A stretch of DNA of 64,000 nt. Source: Macropodus opercularis (taxonomy: Eukaryota; Chordata; Actinopteri; Anabantiformes; Osphronemidae). Positions 1 through 11,730 of this stretch are shown in pieces; position 1 is the stretch's first letter, and every line of letters starts with the position of its first letter. A model generated the notes under the pieces. That model saw only the letters and a program-made list of their open reading frames with translations, did no database searches and was not told the origin of the DNA. The position numbers and the translations under genes are program-made. The stretch spans positions 12,146,501 to 12,210,500 of the forward strand of contig CM061091.1 of NCBI GenBank assembly GCA_030770545.1, in the 5' to 3' direction.

Positions 1-1604
1 CAGTGCTTCACAGTTGACACATTGGTATAGGTACTGTAGATACAAGCACCCCCTTCCTGCTTCCGAGCGCCATCCGCATACACCTGTGTTAGAGCACAGA
101 TCGATCAATAGAGGCAAACAGATAAGAGCGCTCCTCATCTGATAAGGCTCTCGAAAAATCAGGGACTTTTACCTACAAGCTAATCACTGATTAGACGCAG
201 ACACAATGACTTTTAAGACACTGCAGATAATACTGGGATGTGATCTGTGTGTTGCTCCGGTTGTTTTAGTGTTAGGGGGGGTTGTGGAATTATCAACTTT
301 CTCACAGTTTCACCTTAAAAAATATATATATTTTATTCTTGTAAGCGTACACACAATTCACAGCATAGCTTCCCTAAAATAACCTAATAAAGTAAATGTC
401 TCCATGTTTTCCTCAGTTGAGCATAAAAACTGCACTTAAAATACAAAAGGGGTGCAAAAATTATTAAAACTACAAAAAAAAAAAAAAACTGCTGTCCTTG
501 GCAAGATAGAAATCTACCATTCATTTACTTTGAATAAGCACACAAGTATTCAAAGGATTTTCATCCAAATACGTGCTAACACAAAATATGATATTATGTC
601 CAAATAATAACCACGGCAGCAGCTAGTGATACCTGAAAAGAATAAAAAAACTGCATTGGACACCAAATAATTCATGCCCAGGATGGCACTACCACTGTGT
701 TTATCTGCAGAAGCATAAGTATAATAATAAATAAATGTACTTCTATAAAACTTAAAAAGAAAAGGAAAAAACAAACAAACACTGCATTTGCTCACTTTAA
801 TCAAAAGCGCAAACAAAATTCTTTTCAATAGCACAGCACATAGTGTCAGGTGTATTCATAACACAATCATGTCTATAAAATAGCCTTTATAATTGTCGAT
901 TGAAAGTGAGATTAGGGCATGAATAGAAAATCTTAGTCATTCCTTTTTTGCAATAGTATCTGCTGACTCTCATCTTTTAAATCCATTAAATGCATCAGGC
1001 TTTTTCAGTCATTATACAGTAACTAGTGAACTTTTGAGAAGATGTTGAAAGGTCTCAGTCATTGCAGTCATTTTCCTATGAGACAGTGCTGGTGAACACT
1101 TCCTTTATTTTCTGTTGCTTTCAGTCAGGCTTTGTTGTTACCGGCTTAGCTGCACAACTACTGTACAGCAGATGCAATGCAAATCGATAAAAACACAGAG
1201 TGTCGTCATAACTTACACACTTTACTTATAAAAATCAATAAAGTCTTTTAAGGGATGCAGAGAGATTGTTTCATTAATACAGTTTAGGTAATAAATCATA
1301 ATGAATATAGTATATGTACTCACTGAGGTTAAGAAAAGTCACAACATGTGGCGCCAGATCACAAAGATTCTGAACAGATCGATAATTGTCTGTGTGGGGA
1401 AGACGCTTCATTGTATTTTTCTCTTGCTGTTATTTTTTTATTTAAATATATTTTGGAGCGTTTTAATGTCTGGGAAAACTCATATTCAAAAATGGACGTG
1501 TGCTCCTTTCTGAGGTTTAAAGTGTCTTTATGTTGTACAAGGAACTACAGTACTGTAAGTACAGTAAATGTTGTTTTGTCAGTAATTAACAGGGTCCATG
1601 AACC
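1..1604. other. AT-rich intergenic spacer
   Basis: No gene is seen. The stretch is AT-rich with short A/T runs, including an A15 run at 474-488. A perfect 12-bp palindrome, TACAGTACTGTA, lies at 1546-1557. The reading frames here (94 codons at most) are AT-biased, overlap each other on both strands and resemble no family I know. No convincing regulatory block or repeat family was recognised. Confidence 0.6.
474..488 (+). repeat. poly(A) run, A15
   Basis: Fifteen consecutive A residues are read directly. There is no neighbouring retrotransposon body or target-site duplication that I can see, so this is treated as a simple homopolymer rather than an insertion tail. Confidence 0.9.
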
Positions 1605-1740
1605 AACCGATCTATCCATCCATCATCTGAACTGCGTATCCTCTTAAGGGAGCCTGTCCCAGCTGCCATGTGGGCTCGAGGCGCGTCGCACCCTGGACAG
1701 GTCGCCAGTCCATCACAGAACTAATGTGCACACAAGTCAC
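1605..1740 (+). mobile_element. Fragment of a dispersed teleost repeat (non-LTR-tail-like)
   Basis: The sequence runs from a CCATCCATC start, through a '...TATCCTCTTAAGGG...' segment and a 'CCTGTCCCAGCTG' segment, to 'CACCCTGGACAGGTCGCCAG' and 'TCCATCACAGAACTAATGTGCACA'. These landmarks occur in the same order in a repeat scattered in thousands of copies through fish genomes. The copy is short and diverged and loses similarity after about 1740. I recognise the repeat but do not assign its class with certainty. It carries no open frame of its own; the small frames crossing it on both strands are incidental. Confidence 0.75.
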
Positions 1741-1809
1741 ATGCAGGTTTGTATTCACCGACATCTTCGAGCCAAAAGACACAGCAGCAAATTGCTTTTC
1801 CATTTTTAC

Positions 1810-1824
1810 TTTTTTTTTTTTTTT
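1810..1824 (+). repeat. poly(T) run, T15
   Basis: Fifteen consecutive T residues lie about 70 bp downstream of the dispersed-repeat fragment. It could be part of an old insertion but is not demonstrably linked to it. Confidence 0.85.
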
Positions 1825-4692
1825 CTTATCAGTCCCAAGGTGCCAAGTTGTCTGGTGTGACCATCTGTGTTTATTTTCCACGGGTCACCGTGGTAAGCAG
1901 AACATGTAACAGAAAGCTTTTAAGCAAAAGACAAAATGTTCTGTTACCACAGTCCTGTGACACTAAGGCTCTCTGGCCAGGCGGCACAGCTTCTGGCTGA
2001 GGGGGGCAACCTTTTTTTTGTGAATAATCTTTGGTCGGACTTGGTTGGTTTTGACTTTGTTTTTTGGTGGTGCATAGTGGCAATAAATAGGGTATTACCA
2101 TGCACTAGGGCCATAAATATTGATATGATGATGAGGTCTTCTGTTCACATAAAAAAAACAACCTTAGCTTTAATTCAAAATGTGACATTACTTACATAAC
2201 TTGACTACTTGTGCACGTCATGTTTGAATCCATTAAAATGTTTACTCAGGGTTTATTTATAGGTTTGATTTGATATTTCCCTTTGTTCAAAAGGGTTGTT
2301 GAAAATTACACCCGACGTGTTTAGGACACAAATCCTAGAGCATCAGTGTCCCTCAATTGATCCAGTTTCATCCTAATCATTAATTCCAATCTCCACACAA
2401 AGATACATCTATCCATATATTTCAGAAGATTTTAAAATTAACAGCATACTGTGAAATGACAGCTTGACAAGCTGAGCTTCCTTGTTGCTTGGCAACGCGG
2501 CTGTTTCTTTGTCGACTTTTGTGTTACCTCTCGTCACCCGTGCTTACCTTGTTGATAAATTGGCTCAGTTCTACAGTATGTGCCGTCGTGTTTTCATGAG
2601 CATGTCTCCCTGTCTTTAATACAACTGAAACCAAGTTGAACATATTCAGTGTTCTACTTGGTGATTGTTCATGTTGCACAGGTGCTACCGTTCTGCCAAG
2701 GAGCTGGATGTTAAGTCACTCTGCAGTACTTCAAACTAAAAATAACACACATAGAATTAGATAAAACTGTCTGTCAAATTCAGCGGCTTCTGAACATTGT
2801 GACTCTTCAGTGTGAGATGGGAAAAGCGCGGTTTATGATTGGACGAGAATGTTTACCACTAATGACTTAAGACGTGTTTAATCCTATCAATCTATAAGTC
2901 CTTCACTTATGCGAACTTGACTTTATGACAGGTCTCCACAGAATAACATCTGCTCTGTATGTGCTTTGTGCTCAGAATGAGGAATATTCAACCTAATGGG
3001 GCTGTGAGTATGAAAGGGCAGCAACAATGGCGCTCCTCATACGCCCTTCTTCAGCTGCTGAAATGACAAGTCAAGGATCACTTATCTGATGGCACGCTGG
3101 TCAAGTGCTCCCCACATGGCCCCGGCTTGGTCACCCCAGTTAAACCTCACGGCTCTTGGCTTTGCCAAGAACATCGCTGCTGGGATTGCACACAAATTGT
3201 ACTGAGCAGAGTGACGTGCTTTGTCAGGTGAAAGATGACAGAAGCAATGAATGTGCTTTCATGGGTACTTCCTGAAGACAAAAATGACTTGATGCTGTTT
3301 AAAAAAAAAACAAATGACACCCTATTGTTCTTCTCTAGAGCGGTGGCACGTGTTTGCATTGTTCTGCCTCCCTCAACACTGAGGCTTTACTGATTTGCTA
3401 CTGTCACAAAAGGGCAAGGTCAGCGTTCTGTGCCCCGGCATCTTACGTAAAGGATCTTCAAGGCACAATCTGTGAAACAAATATAGAAAAAAAGACGATG
3501 ACAACAGTTCTGAAAACTATGACAATTTAGGACAAAGTTGGGAGGTTAATCCTCAGCAGAACTGAGATCGGTTTTTCAAGCTATAAAACGTGGAATCTAT
3601 AGAAAACCAAATTATAAGACTCTCTCTCTATTAGTGCTACATGTTTCATCCATCGCTGTTAGGCTTTCCCGAGTCTGTTGCAAATATTGAATTGTGGTTA
3701 TTAGGGCTGTACGTCCTTGCCCCTGGATAACCACACTAAATAGCTTTCTCTCCAATGAATGCAGAACCTCTTAGACACCATGACATTGATTCATTGTTCT
3801 ATCTTGTGCAGAACTAATGAGGAGGTTCTAATGTTGTTGTAAACATGGTGGGAAAGGAAGACGGACAAATGTCACCGTTATTTCTTTCCACTGGCTGAGC
3901 AGAAATGCCGTGTCAGGGTTTGGGCCGGTTAAATGCAGACTGTTTTCAAAACACAGCGTTCAGGCAAGTGCAGCCCTTGACATGATTGATCAAACCAATC
4001 TCAATGACCAACGGGGTCACATAAAAACAAATGAAAGTCCAGGTGCAGAGGTCACTGTGGTGGAGTCAACTGGAGACTTGATCTTGTGCCACAAACAGAA
4101 AAAAAGTTTACAACCGTAAATGAGATTCTTTAAACATCTGCTCGTGACAACTTGATTAGGGAAACAGTTGTTTGCTTTATTACCCCGATATTCTTTGTTG
4201 AATCATCTGCCTGGTCAGTATTTGCTGTCTTCTTTGTTTTGTTAATTAAGTCACAGTCTCGTGACCTGAAAAACGAAAAAAGATCAGACTTTTATTGCTA
4301 CTCCTCCACTTTATATATTTACTAATGTATTTGTTCTTGTGTTTCAGAAATACAACCACCATCTGTTTTCTCAGAGGCTACGGCACGATTTTCTTACAAT
4401 TTGCATAAGAAATACAACTAAACGCTACAATATGCAACTTGAGCGAGATGATGCAAACCTCAAAATACATCTTGTAACTTTGTGTTGTCGTTGCATTAGG
4501 AAATAAGACGGATCAGCTTTGGTGGCGCCAACCAAACGGTTTGTACCTACGGCCAGGACTCACAGACGAATGGTTCTCGTGAGATTCACTCCCACTTGTG
4601 CTGAGCATATAAAGTGGAAGGGGGTGTAACAGAACAGCACTGAGTAAAATTGTCTGGGATAATATTTGCTTTGCTACACCTGGGTGGGATGC

Positions 4693-4708
4693 TTTTTTTT
4701 TTTTTTTT
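4693..4708 (+). repeat. poly(T) run, T16
   Basis: Sixteen consecutive T residues are read directly. This is a simple homopolymer and likely length-variable. Confidence 0.9.
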
Positions 4709-5106
4709 GATGAAGTCTGGCTCATTAGGACACATTCAGCACCCAAGTAGCGTTTTCATTCGGCTTCATTAGAACATATTATTCACTTACAAAATGCTGT
4801 TTTGATCACACCTGTTGCGGAAACCCGACCTCCATTATCCGATGTATCCATCAGCTGTGACATCTTTCCTCCCCGCGTTACGTACATGAATAACGACATT
4901 GCTAAATCCCAGGTATTCGCTGATAATTTGCAAAAATCTCATTCACTTTCCTGGCCGTGAAATGGCTGTTTTTGTCTAGAATGTACAGGTTTGTTTCACT
5001 TGGTTGCTTTGGAAATGAAAGACCAAGGCAGTGCCAGCATAGTGGCAAAAAAATAAAAAAATAAAAATCTTTGCTTCTCTCTGCAGAGAAATGGGAAGAG
5101 AAAAGA

Positions 5107-5121
5107 TTTTTTTTTTTTTTT
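5107..5121 (+). repeat. poly(T) run, T15
   Basis: Fifteen consecutive T residues are read directly, in a locally purine/pyrimidine-skewed stretch with an A-rich segment about 50 bp upstream. Confidence 0.9.
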
Positions 5122-5868
5122 CGTTTTTCACATTGACTGACTCAATTTCACGCTCCATTGGCATATCTGGGGTGACGCGCCATGAAATCAGTCCAATTCT
5201 GGGATTTCAGAGGAACAGTATTTTGAAACCTCCTGAGATATGTGGCCATATTACTTTCTCCACCTCTGGACAGATTACACTATTATGTGACAGTTGCAAA
5301 GGTGAAACTGTGGCGATGGCATGTTCCCTTCATTGGTAAACTGGCTTCCAACAAGACTCTGAGCAGAAGCTGTTGAACGAATTTAAAATAAATGACATAA
5401 AGGCATCAGTTCATTTTGTACGTTTCTCTCTTTTCCTGTGCTGAAAGGTAAGAGATGACAAATGGAGATTTACGGTAAGAAACACTGCTTTGGCTTTTAG
5501 TAGCTCCCTGAAAAGTTACTATCAGAATTATATATTCAAGGTATTTTAAAGGTATTGCATGACTTGTGTTTTATAAAGCTAAATGTTTGTAGTAGCCAGT
5601 GAATTTACAGAACAGCTGAGTCACCTCGTCCTATGAAGAGCTACAGAGTTTAGGAGAGAAGTAGTCATTTGTGCTACATATACAGTACAATACACATCCA
5701 TTCAGGATCCTACTGTATATATTGCTTTTTGTTCAGTAAGTCATTTTAGGATGAAATATTGTTTTGTGCTTGTTGAAAGGAGCTTCTCAGAAGCTGGACT
5801 CAGTCACACGCGGTCGGTTTCAAGGAAATGAGTAATTGGAGCTAACCAGGACGGGGTCGGCAGGCAGC

Positions 5869-5898
5869 GGGGGTGGGGTGGGGTGTGTGTGGGGGGGG
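5869..5898 (+). other. G-quadruplex-forming candidate
   Basis: The + strand reads G5, T, G4, T, G4, a seven-base TG spacer, then G8. Four runs of at least four guanines with loops of 1, 1 and 7 fit the standard intramolecular quadruplex pattern well, and the two single-base loops favour a parallel fold. No gene is visible nearby that it would regulate. It may also simply be an expanded GT/G-rich simple repeat. Confidence 0.75.
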
Positions 5899-8800
5899 TA
5901 AGGCTGAACATTAGGAGGAATGGGAACACTGCTGGGACAGACTGTAGGCAACTGAAGAGTGCACGCCTGAGTCTAGTGAACACCAGCTGGTGGTAAAGCC
6001 ACAGCAGAGAACTGGTGGGTGACTGAGGAGAGGAGGCTGGAGACTGGTGGACGACAGCAGACCAAGCTTACAGGCTGCACATTTAGAAGGCAGCCACCTA
6101 TTCATACAATATATATTTTTTATTACACGAACCTGCTACTTGTACGTGATCTACCTGTTGCACAGATTCTGCCAGTCTAAATCTAGACTTTGCTATTATA
6201 TGAGAGCAGACTATCGAGTCACTGTGCTTCACTTTGCGATCAATCTCTTAAGCACAAAATTAAATGTACAACTGCACAGTGAAACTTAAGGCACAAAGCT
6301 TGTTCTTAAAGTGTAAGGGAATCTGTTCCAGGATAAGCATGTATTACAATCTAATCAGAGAAACATGGGCATCCCGTGGCTTTGATTGAATTAAGGCATG
6401 AAACTTCACGCGTCATATGATCTTCGGCAGAACGTACGCGTATTGTAAAACCAAATCAACATGCTTAAATTGTCGGCCCTTAGAGAAACACTCCAGCTCC
6501 TCCGCCTTCCCCACTTCACGCCGTGCACAGGCACCAGGACGGTTTCTTTTGCAACCGCATAGTTTTTCACATTTTTAAATTATGGTGATCAGTCCTGTCT
6601 GTACTTCTCTCCATCCTAGCCAGGCAGGTACTTAGCATCCCACTCATGGATGTCATCTCTCTTTCGATTTCAAACCCTTGTCGCTTGAGATTAAGAGGGG
6701 GGTGATCATCTAGCATTGCAGTGCTCTCTCTAACCTTATCTGTCCTTGTTGGAGATGTGAATTGGATGTTTTTTTTCACATTGGCATGCTATAAATTTTG
6801 TTGGAAATTCCCCGGTACAGTAATATTTAGCTGAAATGATTCCATCTTGTTTTCAGTCCGTACGAATGCACAAAGCTGAAGTTTGAGTTTAAATGAGACG
6901 CATGTTTGAGTTCATGTAAAACACAGTTCAATTAAATGTAAATAAAAGTTCATCTGATTGAGTAAAGTTTTGTAACAATGAGACTTGTGTATATTGTGTG
7001 AAAGTGATGTGTATGCACATTTATTTTCTGTGCGTTGGCTGACTATGGCCAGTCTTAGACCATGAATCATGGAGCCCATATTTGCTTTTCATATTCAGAT
7101 GTGTAAAGGACGTCTGCGACTAAAGATTTATTCGTGGCTGGTTTTGTTCATTTTTTATTTTCAGTGGAGTGTTCAATATTAAAGTCTCCATCCTTGCCCC
7201 ACACTGATGCATTCTAGGCCAAAATATACAAAAAGTAAACTAGTTCCTGCTTCTGCATAAACTGTGCAGCTGGTATAAGCTGCACAAAGATCCTAGCGTG
7301 TTGAAACATCGATGGGAAATCAGTTTCTGACTAAACTTTTTTTTTTTGTTTGTTTCATTCCTTAACCTACGGCTCCTGTCTTTTGGGGTTTAACATTAGG
7401 ATTGCAGGTTTCATCCATGTGAGGTGAACTGAATTTTAAAGTTCTGTTGAGTGTCCAAGGTAAAGAAAGTCAAAATTGTTCAATATCTCAAGGACCCCTT
7501 GAGATTTGATGTGTTTGATTAGAATTTCAGAAGCTGCAGTTAATGAATTTACTGAATGCCGCATGTTTACACGCATTTTGGAGGGTTACACGAGATTAGC
7601 TGGTAAAGTGACGTTCACCTATGTATATTTTATCATAATATTTTAATTAAACATTCATCCTGACATTAATATTGTATATGTTTAACACAAACTTAATTTT
7701 AAAGAGGCAGATGCACTGATACAATGACCTGACTGTGGTTGCTTTAGTAGTTTGTTGTCAAAGCCAAACATCCAACACTGAATACGGAGGCATCTTATCA
7801 GAATTCAGAAGGCTGATCTAAGCCCAGGGTAAAATTGTGTTTGTTTTTCAAGCCCATCAACATCACGGAGGCTCTCGTTGCGTTTGTAAGGAGGTCCAGC
7901 CAAACCTGAAACTCCCTAAGCCCCCCTGGAAAAGACAACTCTCACTGAGCGGAGGAACCAGCAAAAACTCCTAAATAGGGCTTCTGCAGCAACAAAATCA
8001 CCCATGATTCATCTGGCAGAGACCGTCACTAAGCTTTCTGACACTGACACGACTTTAATGAAAACTCTGTTTCTCACCTCCCATTTGAAACATTGTGGAA
8101 ATGACATTTCTTCTTTCTGAATGTCGTGCTCGTGGTGGTGTGAGAGCTTCTCCAGCTCTATTTAGCTGGACACCTCTGAGCTAACGTTGCTCATATGGTT
8201 ATTCTACTAAGCTGATAATCACTTTGTGAAATATATATTCTGCACCCTTGCGTCCTAATTAATTAGTTCTTCTTGGACCAGGACTATTTTCTGGCTCTCT
8301 GAGGCTTGTTCCCGCTTCCCCTGCAGAAAATGCGAATGCTTGGTCTGTGCAGCTATTTACCTGAACTCACAATGGCGTGTGACAAGTATAGCTTGTGAGT
8401 TTTGTGAGCCAAACATAATTTTTTCTTGTGCCTGTGTGGTTGTTTGCATGGGTTTTTTTTTTTGTTTCCTTCGTATTGGATAACTGACAATGAGTAGCCC
8501 TGAGGTGGATCAGCTGAGGTGAACATACATGTAGATTAAAAGGCAAGACTGAAGATTTTACACAGCGTTGGAGGCGCTGACCTTAGTCATGCATTAATCA
8601 GTGTCACAGTGTTTTGACCTTTGCTTTAAAGTCTTTAAAGAAATATCACTGTTATGTATTATTAACTTGATTAGCTGATTTTCAGATTTCAAAATGTAAT
8701 GCCCTTTTTTAAACATCATAAACATCCTAATTCTCATCATAAAGAACCTCTACACGTCAAATTCCAGCAAGGTGAACCTGACCACCCTCTATTTTAGAAA

Positions 8801-9989
8801 TCTTAGCTGGACATTGAAAGATGGCTTCCACATTTCCTCCCTCCATGAGCAAAGTCTAATGTGATGAAGATGAATATGATCAAATTCAATTACGCTTCGC
8901 AGTCATTACTTACTGCCATTCACGTGATATATATCCATGACTACGGCGAACATGAAATTCTCGTAATGATCATTACTGTCCGTGTTATATTTTAACGATA
9001 ATGTCAGACCAAAGGAGAAGGGAAAAGAGCACTGGTGAACTTGAAAGGAGTTGGTACCCACAAATAAAATAAATGAATACACTTTTGATGTTCACATCCT
9101 TTTGATGCTTACATTCACATCAATCTTAAACAAAATGATCCTAACTTGAACCTTAACTTTTGCATTTACACAGCTCTCAAAATCATCATTCCTCCTTTTA
9201 TCAATCAAGTATTAGTGGTAGTAAATACAGAAGTAAATGTAGAGATAAACATCATTTAATGATACGATATACATTTACAGTTCCTAACCTAGACGTAGCT
9301 GGCTACAGTAGTTTTATTAAGTGGACCCTATTAAGTAGACTTTACCATCATTTATGCCATGATTGTTATGATTGAGAGTCTCAGCATTCACCTCACAGTT
9401 ATTCTAAAAGGTATGTGGAATACTGATGGTGCTTTAATGCCACTTATGGTTAAACTTTGACTGTCCTCTTGTGTTTTTGAAGCAGCCTAAAAGAACCCAG
9501 AGCATAATACAATATGTATGTATTTAAGCAGAAAGCAATGTGGGTGGACGGGTGAATGGAAACCGCTGATTTAGATCCTTCAATACATGAAACTCACTTT
9601 CTTTTCATTGCATTCATTTAGAAGAACGTTAAAAAAATGTTTGCTTTTGATATCTATGTTGTTGACCGGACTATACCCCAATGACAACAATGCTGCATTA
9701 TTCATGCATCACTCCCACGTGGTAGGACTGTAGCCGCTGCAGTGGTTGCTTGCTCTTGTCTGTGGATTACATCAGTGTGGCCGCGCAGCTTGTTTCGTGT
9801 TGACTGTAATGTAATAAAATGTCGGCGGCCCATGCAGGAAATCGGGTCATAGTTTTGGACTAAACACATCTACTCTGTTAAGTAAGAAGTGAACATATGC
9901 AGATGAATCAGGTGCGTGTTCTCTGAAACTGAGACACGTCTGGCAAAGTGTGTAGGTCAGTCCTGTGTGTGCGTGGCCGCGTGTTTCTT
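5899..9989. other. Intergenic spacer with scattered motifs
   Basis: No gene or named repeat was recognised. A perfect 12-bp palindrome, CACCAGCTGGTG (5981-5992), holds a CAGCTG E-box. The stretch at 7840-7990 has GC-richer, oddly patterned sequence faintly like the percomorph long repeat, but I could not align it. A TTAATTA-rich segment lies near 8260-8270. Reading frames are all under 85 codons and unconvincing. Confidence 0.5.
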
Positions 9990-10410
9990 GGAACGCAGGC
10001 AGTCATTAAATAATCATCTTGTGTCTGACTTTGTTTAAATCAGATATGGAGAGCTTTTTTGTCCTTCATGACATTTTGATCTCTGCTTTGTCATTAAGTG
10101 AGGGGATGTGATGAAATTTACATAGCCCTAATTCTTCAGCCTGCTGACAACATATTTTCCAGTGACAGCCATCTTTAATATTTAGAAGAGTGCTTTCCAA
10201 TGCCCTTCATTTGTGCCTGCAGTATTAATGTATCCTTAATGGGAGAGGTTCCATAAATGAGCCTCAAATGGAGCTAGACATTTTAATGCTTGTGAAAATG
10301 GCTGTTATTTCCACACTTAGCCATAATAGTCTTTATTGCATATTTAATAAAGTGTAGGCTTATATTAATTGTTTAGTAGCCAAGGACTTCATTAAGTGGT
10401 TTTGATGTTC
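9990..10410. promoter_or_regulatory. Candidate conserved non-coding element
   Basis: This is a block of complex, repeat-free, non-coding sequence with many homeodomain-type cores: TAATCATC near 10011, CATTAAG at 10092-10098, CCTTAATGGG near 10235 and TATTAATTG near 10362. Its texture is AT-rich but not low-complexity, with no open frame and sharp contrast with the flanks. It resembles vertebrate enhancer-type CNEs. Conservation itself cannot be seen from one sequence. Confidence 0.45.
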
Positions 10411-11394
10411 TGCATAGGTTTTCCCAGTCTTCAGCAAACCATTTGTCCCTTCTCATCTATTCTACTTATATACATAACAGCACTGATTAGACTGACACAC
10501 TGCACACACTGTTTGTGAGGGTGCACAAGAAAACCTGTGCTCTCTAGTTATTAGCTGTATTACAGCACTGATTCGTTTTCGTGGCAAGTGGAAAATTAAG
10601 TTGCGCTCAAAATCTGGTAATTTAATAATTAGAATCACGCCTGAACGTCAAACTGACACTGGGCATGTGATTGCTAAGACGCACCGTGAACACACAGGAC
10701 GTCCGTACAAAACAAGCTAAGGCTTCTTTGTTTACTGTGCTGGTGTGCTCTCAAAGGGAGGTGACTTGCCGGCTGCACGTACTTTATTGTTATAACACAT
10801 AGCTACAGTACAATATGATGATTTAAATGCTTCATGATAATCAGTGTGTTTGTAATCCTGCTCGATGAATGCCTGCAGCTGGAGAAATTAATTCCAGTCA
10901 ACTGACTTCTCTGTAAAGCTCTCCATCCCTTTGTTTTCTTGTGCTGCTGTTGCTATTTCCCCTGGAGACTGCATAAACAACAAGCTCTTCACCATTACAG
11001 TACATTACTACAGTAAACACCAGTTTTATCTAGTCTGAAATTAAATTGAATTGTGTCTATTCCCAGTTCATCCCTGGAAATTGATGCAACAAAAGATTGG
11101 CTTCACAGCATAATAATCTGGTATAAATACAAGCTCGCAATTAATAACAGCATTTCCATGATTATAAACCTAAAAGGAGTTTTGATAAAATGGGTTTTTA
11201 ATGTAATGATTGACCAATTTTAATGATAAAATATTTATTTGTAGCCTTTTATGCGTCCGTGTTTTCTAGCAAATTAACGAAAAGCGCCTAACTCCCAATT
11301 GCGCAAAGAGGATTTGATTATATCAGTAGAAGAACTTGTCCCAAATGGTACAATTATTGGCTCAACAAAATGAAAAGACATTTTCGCTTCCAAA
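10411..11394. other. Spacer, possibly with a second weak regulatory block
   Basis: The segment around 10860-11000 contains an AATTAATT core and CTGCAGCTGG, and looks CNE-like, but the motif density is low. The rest is AT-rich spacer. No gene, repeat family or RNA gene was recognised. Confidence 0.4.
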
Positions 11395-11730
11395 GGTCAA
11401 ACTCACATAAGAGAGGGTGACATAATTTTAGGACTCATTAGGAGTAGACTGGAAAGAGATGAGAATTGCCGTCTTTGCCTTTTGAACTCACTTCAAAGAC
11501 ATTAGCGCACCGTGGTTTGACAGCTTCACACTCATAAGGACAGGCTGATCTTTGTCCCCTTTCAGCATTAAACTCCCTGAATGGACTAATGCTAATTGGT
11601 GATTAGTATCGTGATGGTATGATGTATTAGAATGATGTTGGCTCTCATAAAGACCTATGGAAGCATAAGGAGAAAAGTGGGAACTGTTAACAGCTTCTGG
11701 CTCAGAAGAATATTACTTTTTCCGCAGCTC
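11395..11730. promoter_or_regulatory. Candidate conserved non-coding element with clustered homeodomain sites
   Basis: Three homeodomain cores lie within 19 bp: TAAT at 11587-11590, TAAT at 11593-11596 and ATTA at 11602-11605. The surrounding 300 bp is complex, non-repetitive and without an open frame. This arrangement suits cooperative homeodomain binding in a developmental enhancer. Regulatory function is inferred. Confidence 0.45.

Larger units (their letters stand above)
1825..5868. other. Intergenic spacer without recognisable gene
   Basis: No coding gene, RNA gene or repeat family was recognised apart from homopolymers (T16 at 4693-4708, T15 at 5107-5121). Reading frames are all under 90 codons. 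The sequence has a mixed composition and no dense transcription-factor motif cluster that I could separate from background. Confidence 0.55.

Noticed and set aside
7840..7990. Possible further copy of the percomorph long repeat
   Set aside because: Words such as AACTCCCTAAG and GGAGGAACCAGCAAAAACTC are suggestive, but order and spacing do not fit the family.
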